From: Candidatus Aminicenantota bacterium
GTDB taxonomy: Bacteria; Acidobacteriota; Aminicenantia; Aminicenantales; Aminicenantaceae
DNA: 11,912 nt
Assembly: GCA_023135995.1 (NCBI GenBank)
Contig: JAGLRY010000261.1
Coordinates: 1 to 11,912, forward strand
Direction of reading: 5' to 3'
A model generated the notes under the pieces. It was not told the DNA's origin. It ran no database searches and saw nothing but the letters and a program-made list of their open reading frames with translations. The position numbers were made by a program, and so were the translations under genes. Numbering within the stretch: position 1 is the first letter of the stretch; every line of letters starts with the position of its first letter. This document shows, piece by piece, positions 6,808 to 11,912 of the stretch.

Positions 6808-6968
6808 TAGAGATAGGGTACACTTATGGCTAGTTGGGACACTCGGATATCATTCATCACGGATTTAGAAATGTTTACTCTTTTCACAGATTCCCTGGAC
6901 AGCAGGTGCTTAATTTGATAAAAATGACAGGTTAAATCGAGAAATAGAGTGACAGTTAGGATGTACAA
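6808..6968. other. Intergenic DNA with no recognised feature
   Basis: This is the rest of the 488-base gap between genes, after repeat copy 2. I see no convincing gene, hairpin terminator or RNA. AGGA at 6958-6961 is a modest ribosome binding site for ATG 6969. The promoter of the next gene presumably lies here or in the repeat, but no clear -35/-10 pair stands out. Confidence 0.5.
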
Positions 6969-8096
6969 ATGAAAAATGATGTGTACGCAAAGTTGGCAGC
7001 CCATCTGGATAACCTTCCCGGAGGGTATCCCTCTACGGAGAACGGTGTCGAGCTGAGGATTCTCCGCCGTCTCTTCACACCTGAAGAGGCAGAAATGACA
7101 TTGCACTTGAGTGTGCTTCCTGAACAGGCGAAAGTCATCGCCCGGCGGGCAAAACTCTCTGTCGAAAAAACCACAACCCGACTTGAGGAGATGTATCAAA
7201 AAGGGCTTATTCTTAAAATCAAAAGGGAAGGACGTCCTGTCCTGTATATGGCACTCCAGTTTGCCATCGGAATATGGGAATGTCACGTAAATGACCTGGA
7301 TCCCGAACTGGCCAAAGATGTGGGGGAGTACATCCCCACTCTTTTCAATACCGATACCTGGAAAAAAGCACCGCAATTGAGGACAGTCCCAGTCAATAAG
7401 AGTATCGATCACAAACTTGAGATCCTCCCTTACGAAAATGTGGAAGAGCTCGTCAAAGCACAGGATAATTTCCTGGTAGCGCCCTGTATATGTCGGAAGG
7501 AAAAGAAGTTGCTGGACGAAGGATGTGAAAAACCCGAAGAGAGTTGCTTGGTTTTTGGACGTGGCGCAGACCTCTACAACGACAGGGGGATCGGTCGATA
7601 TATCGATCAAGAGGAAGCTTTGGATATCTTAAAAAAGGCGGATGATGCGGGTTTGGTTCTTCAGCCCAGCAATTCAAAGGACATCGTCAATATCTGCTGC
7701 TGTTGTGGATGTTGCTGCGGAGTGCTCAGGACCATCAAACAACACCCTAAACCTGCGACAATCGTCTCTACGCCGTTTATCTGTGCAGCGGAACCAGAAA
7801 CCTGTATAGGTTGTGGCGTTTGTGTCCAGCGCTGTCAAATGGATGCGCTAGGCCTAGAAGAGGATAGAGTCGTCCTCGACCTCGATCGATGTATCGGGTG
7901 CGGGATTTGTGTAACTACATGTCTCACTGAGTCTCTTTGTCTTGTCCGTAAACCCGAATCCGAACAGAAGGATGTGCCAAAAACATTCCGGGATACGATG
8001 ATTCACCTCTTAAAAGTACGCGGTAAACTCAAACCGTCCTGGGTCGCTAGCACTTTGCTCAAATCGAAAATCGACAGGATCAAAACGAGAACGTAG
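6969..8096 (+). CDS. Winged-helix domain fused to a cysteine-rich 2x[4Fe-4S] ferredoxin protein
   Basis: This 375-residue cytoplasmic protein has no signal peptide. An N-terminal winged-helix-like region (about 28-92) contains a helix pair around IARRAKLSVEKTTTRLEEMY and a wing at ILKIKREGRPVLY. The middle region carries APCICRKE (C173, C175) with C186 and C193, then the cysteine cluster CCCCGCCCG (243-251). Two ferredoxin motifs end it: CIGCGVCVQRC (C279, C282, C285, C289) and CIGCGICVTTC (C308, C311, C314, C318), each able to bind one [4Fe-4S] cluster. The proline that usually follows the fourth cysteine is replaced by Q290 and L319. This architecture resembles uncharacterised 4Fe-4S proteins of anaerobes. 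The pairing of a DNA-binding-like fold with clusters suggests a redox-responsive regulator or an electron carrier with a protein-interaction domain, but neither role is shown. A basic tail (343-375) follows the clusters. The gene converges on the M1 peptidase gene, 50 bases away. Confidence 0.85.
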   Translation: MKNDVYAKLAAHLDNLPGGYPSTENGVELRILRRLFTPEEAEMTLHLSVLPEQAKVIARRAKLSVEKTTTRLEEMYQKGLILKIKREGRPVLYMALQFAIGIWECHVNDLDPELAKDVGEYIPTLFNTDTWKKAPQLRTVPVNKSIDHKLEILPYENVEELVKAQDNFLVAPCICRKEKKLLDEGCEKPEESCLVFGRGADLYNDRGIGRYIDQEEALDILKKADDAGLVLQPSNSKDIVNICCCCGCCCGVLRTIKQHPKPATIVSTPFICAAEPETCIGCGVCVQRCQMDALGLEEDRVVLDLDRCIGCGICVTTCLTESLCLVRKPESEQKDVPKTFRDTMIHLLKVRGKLKPSWVASTLLKSKIDRIKTRT

Positions 8097-8146
8097 AAGT
8101 ATTTTATTCCCATGACTATAAGCACAAAACTGAGTATTTATACACT

Positions 8147-9814
8147 TTACCTCTTTTTTGTGCCTTTTTTCTGAAAATAACCCCTGTAACAGAGGATCCA
8201 CTGGTCTGGATCGAAGAGGACATCAGAAGGGGGCTCTGCAAACGATAATTCGTAGGCATTCACTCTTTCATCAACCCATACGGTCCTTTTCACAGTTGCT
8301 GAGGGGAGAACGACCTGGAGTTCGATAGGCATAGAGTAAAGAGAATAGGCCTCCTGGGTTTGCTTTATGATGACTCTCACTGTATTTGGACCGGAATGTC
8401 CCCAGGAATATTCATACCGTGGGTAGCCGGGTTCATAGATCCACTGGTCGAAAAACCAATCCAGGTCTGCTTCATAGATCTCCTCGCAGACAGACTTGAA
8501 GTCGTCTGTTGTTACGATATCGTATGCGTATCTCTGGGCGTATGTTTCAAGGATTTTCCAGAAATTGTCCTCCCCCACAACAAACCTCAACATGTGCAGG
8601 ACCCATGCGCCTTTTTCGTATTCGATGGCAGAGAAGAGATAGCCCTGAGGGGGGTCGTAGATCGCATGATGGGGGCCGGAGTATCTTTCAAAGAGGATGG
8701 ACCTGAAATCTTGCATTCTGGCCTTGAGGCCGGCCATTCCATAGAGATGTTCCCACCACAGCGCATCGGAATACGTGGCGAATCCCTCGTTCAGCCAGAT
8801 TTCCGGCCAGTCTGCCAGGGTGACCAGATCCCCCCACCACTGGTGGGCCAGCTCGTGAGCGATGAGCCAATCATACGACTGCTCTCCATTGATAACTCTG
8901 GCCGGAAAGGAGGTGCAGGTCTGATGTTCCATCGCTGTTCCTCCCGGGATGAGAGCCATTCCATATTTTTCTCCAAGAAAAGGGTATTCTCCAAAAACTT
9001 CCGAATAGAATTCGATTTGGGGAACTGTGTTGGCAAAGTCTGTTTTAGCATGTTCGAGCAGTTCCGGATAGACATAGTAAACAACTTCCATCTCTTCTGG
9101 CCCAGCAGCGTAGGTGTGTGAAAATGTCACGTAGTTCGTGGCTGCCACTGAGATGAGATAGGTTGCGATCGGATAGCTGACCTGCCAGGTGTATGTCACG
9201 GTATTGTCAGAGTTTGTCTTGACTTCGATCAGCGTCCCATTGGATGCGGCCATCATTTCTGAAGGTATGGTTATATTGAGCTCAGCCGTTGCCTTATCTG
9301 AAGGATGATCGTAACAGGGAAACCAATTTCTGGCGTCGCTGGGCTCGTCCAAGCTATAGATGATCGGTGCACTTCCATGATAGTCATAATAGAGGCCTGA
9401 GGTAGGGAATCCAGAATAGCTGATTTCTACCTTAAAGGATTCCCCTTTATTATAGGTTTTTGTAAAGAAAATGGAGAGCAGGTTGTCCTGATGGCTAAAA
9501 GAGAGACTGCGCTGGTCCTGTTTGACTCCGGTCACTGTCATGGTGTTCGCAAGGTTGAGAGTGATCGTATTCAAACCCTGGATCGAACTTTCTCCATTTA
9601 TAATCGCTTTTCCCTGTATGCTGCGAGCATCGAAGTCGATATTCCAGTCGAATTCATAGTGGATGACATCGAAATCGTGCTCTTCAGCCGTCTGTTCCAG
9701 ATACCGTAAATCATATTTTAATCCCGATTGGCTCCGAGGAATGTCCTGACCGAATGCACCACTTATTCCCAGAAGAAGGATGAATATCCATAGAAATTTA
9801 GTTTTTTTATCCAT
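8147..9814 (-). CDS. Exported M1-family zinc aminopeptidase, short form
   Basis: This 555-residue protein has a signal peptide (hydrophobic 7-21, likely cleavage after GAFG, before Q23). It shows the M1 layout: an N-terminal beta-rich domain (about 45-230), then a thermolysin-like catalytic domain. The zinc site is HELAH (320-324) with the third ligand E343 exactly 18 residues later, and the likely catalytic tyrosine is Y399 in YEKGAW. The exopeptidase motif is TAMEH (293-297) in place of GAMEN, with the key glutamate E296 kept. The chain ends soon after the catalytic domain with a small beta segment (about 463-545) and lacks the large helical C-terminal domain of PepN-type enzymes. It probably removes N-terminal residues from peptides in the periplasm or outside the cell. 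It is on the opposite strand from its neighbours. No Shine-Dalgarno site lies just before the ATG. Confidence 0.93.
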   Translation of the reverse strand: MDKKTKFLWIFILLLGISGAFGQDIPRSQSGLKYDLRYLEQTAEEHDFDVIHYEFDWNIDFDARSIQGKAIINGESSIQGLNTITLNLANTMTVTGVKQDQRSLSFSHQDNLLSIFFTKTYNKGESFKVEISYSGFPTSGLYYDYHGSAPIIYSLDEPSDARNWFPCYDHPSDKATAELNITIPSEMMAASNGTLIEVKTNSDNTVTYTWQVSYPIATYLISVAATNYVTFSHTYAAGPEEMEVVYYVYPELLEHAKTDFANTVPQIEFYSEVFGEYPFLGEKYGMALIPGGTAMEHQTCTSFPARVINGEQSYDWLIAHELAHQWWGDLVTLADWPEIWLNEGFATYSDALWWEHLYGMAGLKARMQDFRSILFERYSGPHHAIYDPPQGYLFSAIEYEKGAWVLHMLRFVVGEDNFWKILETYAQRYAYDIVTTDDFKSVCEEIYEADLDWFFDQWIYEPGYPRYEYSWGHSGPNTVRVIIKQTQEAYSLYSMPIELQVVLPSATVKRTVWVDERVNAYELSFAEPPSDVLFDPDQWILCYRGYFQKKGTKKR

Positions 9815-9820
9815 AAATTT

Positions 9821-9829
9821 AGTATAACA
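9821..9829 (-). promoter_or_regulatory. Candidate extended -10 element for the M1 peptidase gene
   Basis: Read on the minus strand, TGTTATACT is an extended -10 (TGn plus TATACT) only 6 bases before the ATG. A transcript from it would start at or next to the start codon and be leaderless, which fits the lack of a Shine-Dalgarno site there. No good -35 box is seen at 17 bases. This is a by-eye call. Confidence 0.4.
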
Positions 9830-9955
9830 CAGGAGTTGCGCAGCGGCTTGATTTATTGTAATTTAGATGGGCAAACAAGAAGGATAAAAGGCTGAGGGTT
9901 CAGGGGCGATTTTGCTGGTCTAAACGTGCGGTGTCTATAAAAGAGGAGAACCAAA

Positions 9956-11158
9956 ATGGATGATCCTAGCCGAATTCAGCAAAAAGCCAAAAAATACATC
10001 CCTGGAGGATTTTCAACCGAGAGCAAAAGAACGGATGCCCTTTTTGGGTCCGAGTTTGGGCCAGCATACTTCAAGACTGCAGAGGGAGCGGAACTCACCG
10101 ATTATGAGGGGAATCGCTATATCGATTTTGGGATGGCTCTGGGGGCTTGCACTCTCGGTTACAATAATCCTGTCGTCGCAGAAGCCATACAGAACGAACT
10201 CAAAAACGGCATTGTCACCACGTTGTCTTCGCCTCTGGAACCCATACTGGCTGAGTTGATCGTGGATATGTTTCCGTCGATCGAACAGGTCCGCTTTCTC
10301 AAAACAGGAGCCGAAGCCTGCAGCGCTGCCATCCGACTGTCTAGAGCGTACACCTACCGCGAATATATTCTCATGTCGGGGTATTTTGGATGGCATGATT
10401 GGAGCAATAAAGATGCCGGCGTGCCCATCGCTACCCGTAATCTTTGTATCGAGTTTCTCTTCAATGATTCCTCTGATTTTCTGGATAAGTTCAACAACCT
10501 TCCCGAATATCCGGCTGCCGTCATTCTGGAGCCTGTCGTGCATGAGGCGCCCAAAAGGGAATTCCTTAAGACGATCCGTGATATCTGCACAAAGTGCGGA
10601 ATAGTCCTGATCCTCGATGAGATGAAGACCGGAGCTCGATTGGGCCCTGGAGGCGCTCAGGAGTACTATAATTTTCTACCGGATCTCACTGTCATCGGAA
10701 AAGGAATAGCTGGAGGAATGCCTTTAGCTGCCATAGGGGGGAAGAAAGAGATCATGGACTCTTGGCGCAAGTTGTGGATATGCTCCACACTCGCCGGAGA
10801 AGCCCTTAGCCTTGCCGCAGCCATTGCGACGCTCAAATTTTTCAAAGAGAATCGCGTTCATGAGCATATAGAGAAGATGGGAACACACCTTTATAATGGT
10901 TTCAAAAGAATTGCCAGAGATTTTCCCAGGATCACTGAAGTCTCCGGGATCCCCCAGATGACTATGATCAGACTTCAAAGAGATATGCCCAATTTGAAGC
11001 ACTTCGAGGCTGAATTGTTTACAGAAGTGTTAACGTCCGGTTTTATCCTTAGAAGGAATGGATACAACTACGTGTCTTATGCCCATACGGAAAAACATAT
11101 TCGCGATTGTCTGAATGTGCTTCATTCGGCCTTTGAACGTATCTCCAAACAAACTTAG
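9956..11158 (+). CDS. Class III PLP-dependent aminotransferase, glutamate-1-semialdehyde aminomutase-like
   Basis: This 400-residue cytoplasmic enzyme has class III (fold type I) aminotransferase features: IPGGFS (15-20) and DYEGNRYIDFGMALGAC (49-65) near the N-terminus, LKTGAEACSAAIRLSRAYT (115-133) for the cofactor phosphate, and SGYFGWHDW (141-149). LILDEMKTGAR (218-228) contains the cofactor-binding aspartate D221, GKGIAGGMPLAAIGG (248-262) contains the Schiff-base lysine K249, and STLAGEALSLAAA (277-289) completes the set. The order and spacing resemble glutamate-1-semialdehyde 2,1-aminomutase, but the chain is a little short and there are no tetrapyrrole genes nearby, so a HemL role is not supported. 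The amino donor and acceptor are unknown. The start has GAGGAG (9943-9948), 7 bases before ATG. The gene is divergent from the M1 peptidase across 141 bases, and repeat copy 3 begins at the base after its TAG stop. Confidence 0.9.
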   Translation: MDDPSRIQQKAKKYIPGGFSTESKRTDALFGSEFGPAYFKTAEGAELTDYEGNRYIDFGMALGACTLGYNNPVVAEAIQNELKNGIVTTLSSPLEPILAELIVDMFPSIEQVRFLKTGAEACSAAIRLSRAYTYREYILMSGYFGWHDWSNKDAGVPIATRNLCIEFLFNDSSDFLDKFNNLPEYPAAVILEPVVHEAPKREFLKTIRDICTKCGIVLILDEMKTGARLGPGGAQEYYNFLPDLTVIGKGIAGGMPLAAIGGKKEIMDSWRKLWICSTLAGEALSLAAAIATLKFFKENRVHEHIEKMGTHLYNGFKRIARDFPRITEVSGIPQMTMIRLQRDMPNLKHFEAELFTEVLTSGFILRRNGYNYVSYAHTEKHIRDCLNVLHSAFERISKQT

Positions 11159-11244
11159 CCTGAATTATTTATAAAAACTGCCGATACACTTGCATTAAAA
11201 AGACTCTAATTCTTATTATCGGCATTTTTTATGAATAGTTCAGG
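11159..11244 (+). repeat. Modular palindromic repeat element, copy 3 (short form without the branch hairpin)
   Basis: This 86-base element has 28-base arms, at 11159-11186 (beginning CCTGAATTATTTATAAAAAC) and 11217-11244 (ending TTTATGAATAGTTCAGG). They are almost perfect inverted repeats around a 30-base loop. Its left arm equals the outer and inner stem segments of copies 1 and 2 joined directly, without the 99-base branch hairpin. Its loop is about 60 bases shorter. It starts at the base after the aminotransferase stop codon. Confidence 0.85.
11174..11230 (+). terminator. Possible bidirectional terminator within repeat copy 3
   Basis: GCCGATA (11180-11186) pairs with TATCGGC (11217-11223), followed by A and a run of six T (11225-11230). 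A matching A-rich stretch (11174-11178) precedes the left arm, so the signal reads similarly on both strands. It sits 20 bases after the aminotransferase stop. The 30-base loop is long for an intrinsic terminator, which lowers confidence. Confidence 0.35.
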
Positions 11245-11307
11245 TCAGATAACGTTTCACAACAATAAATATCGCGATTTAAATAAATGATGATATGATG
11301 AGGAGAT

Positions 11308-11912
11308 ATGTGGGAATATGCCATCTTTTTAATCGCGTCGTTTCTTGCAGCTACGGGTGCGACTCTTGCGGGATTTGGTAGCTCGGCGTTGTTGATTCCT
11401 GTAGCCTTCTCTTTCTTCGATTTGAGGATTGCTATTTTTTTAGTTGCGTGTTTTCATCTGTTCAACAATCTGTTCAAGATCCGTCTGTTTTGGGAGAAGA
11501 TCGATTTTAAGACATTTCTCCATTTTGGGATCCCGAGCATTTGTTTTTCTTTTGGCGGTGCCGCCCTTATTGCCATATTACCTCTGGATGTGATCAGCAA
11601 GATCTTGGCCGTTTTTTTGATCGTATACGCCATTTACTCTTTGTTCAAGCCTAAACTCGCAATCAAGAAGAGCTTGGGCACAGCTGTACTGGGAGGAAGC
11701 CTGTCAGGATTTTTTGCCGGGCTCATCGGATTGGGAGGAGCGATACGATCGTCCTTCCTGGTGGCGTTTGATCTCCCCAAAGAAGTCTATGTCGCAACTT
11801 CAGCCATGATCGCAGTGGTTATCGATTTCACTCGGATTCCCACATATATTTTTACTGGGTCTGTCCAGACAAGTTCTGATCTTTTCCTCATTCCCTTCTT
11901 GATTGTCTCCGC
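11308..11912 (+). CDS. TauE/SafE (TSUP) family membrane permease, N-terminal part, cut by the window end
   Basis: The first 201 residues are visible, and the reading frame is still open at the last base. The protein is highly hydrophobic with about seven membrane-spanning segments so far (roughly 3-22, 24-36, 40-58, 70-92, 97-114, 124-143, 165-185), and another begins near 191. The two glycine-rich family repeats are visible: LAGFGSSALLIP (20-31) and FAGLIGLGGAIRSSFL (136-151). The order and length match TauE/SafE permeases, usually about 250 residues, so only the last segments are missing. Family members export or import sulfite, sulfoacetate, taurine-derived or other small organic anions across the inner membrane; the substrate here is unknown. 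AGGAG (11301-11305) lies only 2 bases before ATG 11308. This is tight, but no better in-frame start exists because a stop lies at 11296-11298. Confidence 0.88.
   Translation, partial: MWEYAIFLIASFLAATGATLAGFGSSALLIPVAFSFFDLRIAIFLVACFHLFNNLFKIRLFWEKIDFKTFLHFGIPSICFSFGGAALIAILPLDVISKILAVFLIVYAIYSLFKPKLAIKKSLGTAVLGGSLSGFFAGLIGLGGAIRSSFLVAFDLPKEVYVATSAMIAVVIDFTRIPTYIFTGSVQTSSDLFLIPFLIVS

Noticed and set aside
9912..9941. TTGCTG-18-TATAAA as a promoter for the aminotransferase gene.
   Set aside because: The predicted transcription start would fall in the Shine-Dalgarno site at 9943-9948 and remove it from the mRNA.
9956..11158. Calling the aminotransferase HemL (glutamate-1-semialdehyde aminomutase).
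   Set aside because: The fold and motifs are similar, but the chain is shorter, the motif wording differs (LDEMKTG) and no tetrapyrrole genes are near.

Overview
The window is a bacterial chromosomal segment of moderate GC content. It carries nine protein genes and three copies of an unusual palindromic repeat. It has no rRNA, tRNA, CRISPR array, phage gene or recognisable transposase. Good Shine-Dalgarno sites, several Sec-exported hydrolases and a winged-helix/ferredoxin protein suggest an anaerobic or facultative, peptide-using environmental bacterium. An uncultured Aminicenantes/Acidobacteriota-like or Desulfobacterota-like lineage would fit, but nothing here fixes the taxon.

Layout. Repeat copy 1 (13-268) ends just before the ribosome binding site of an exported M20 amidohydrolase of the AbgB type (283-1824). 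A HAD phosphatase follows (about 1805-2473); its conserved N-terminus can only be kept by an ATT or ATC start inside the end of the M20 gene. Next on the same strand are an exported gamma-glutamyltransferase-like Ntn hydrolase (2585-4462), an AlkD-type DNA glycosylase (4530-5291) and a membrane-anchored protein with two tandem F5/8-type C domains (5455-6480). Repeat copy 2 (6555-6807) lies in the gap before a winged-helix/ferredoxin protein (6969-8096). An exported M1 aminopeptidase runs on the minus strand (8147-9814). A class III PLP aminotransferase (9956-11158) is divergent from it. Repeat copy 3 (11159-11244), a short form, starts directly after the aminotransferase stop codon. A TauE/SafE-type membrane permease begins at 11308 and runs off the window.

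How the genes relate. Three exported proteins (M20, GGT-like, M1) would cleave amide or peptide bonds outside the cytoplasm, which fits scavenging of peptides or N-acyl amino acids. The other genes share no evident pathway with them, so the window looks like ordinary metabolic chromosome rather than one dedicated system.

The most unusual signal is the repeat family. Copies 1 and 2 share a 137-bp left arm (124/137 identical, no gaps, hand count) and a 28-bp right arm, but enclose loops of about 90 nt with no clear similarity. The left arm holds a branch hairpin whose changes between copies mostly preserve pairing through G-U wobble. Copy 3 is the outer stem without that branch.
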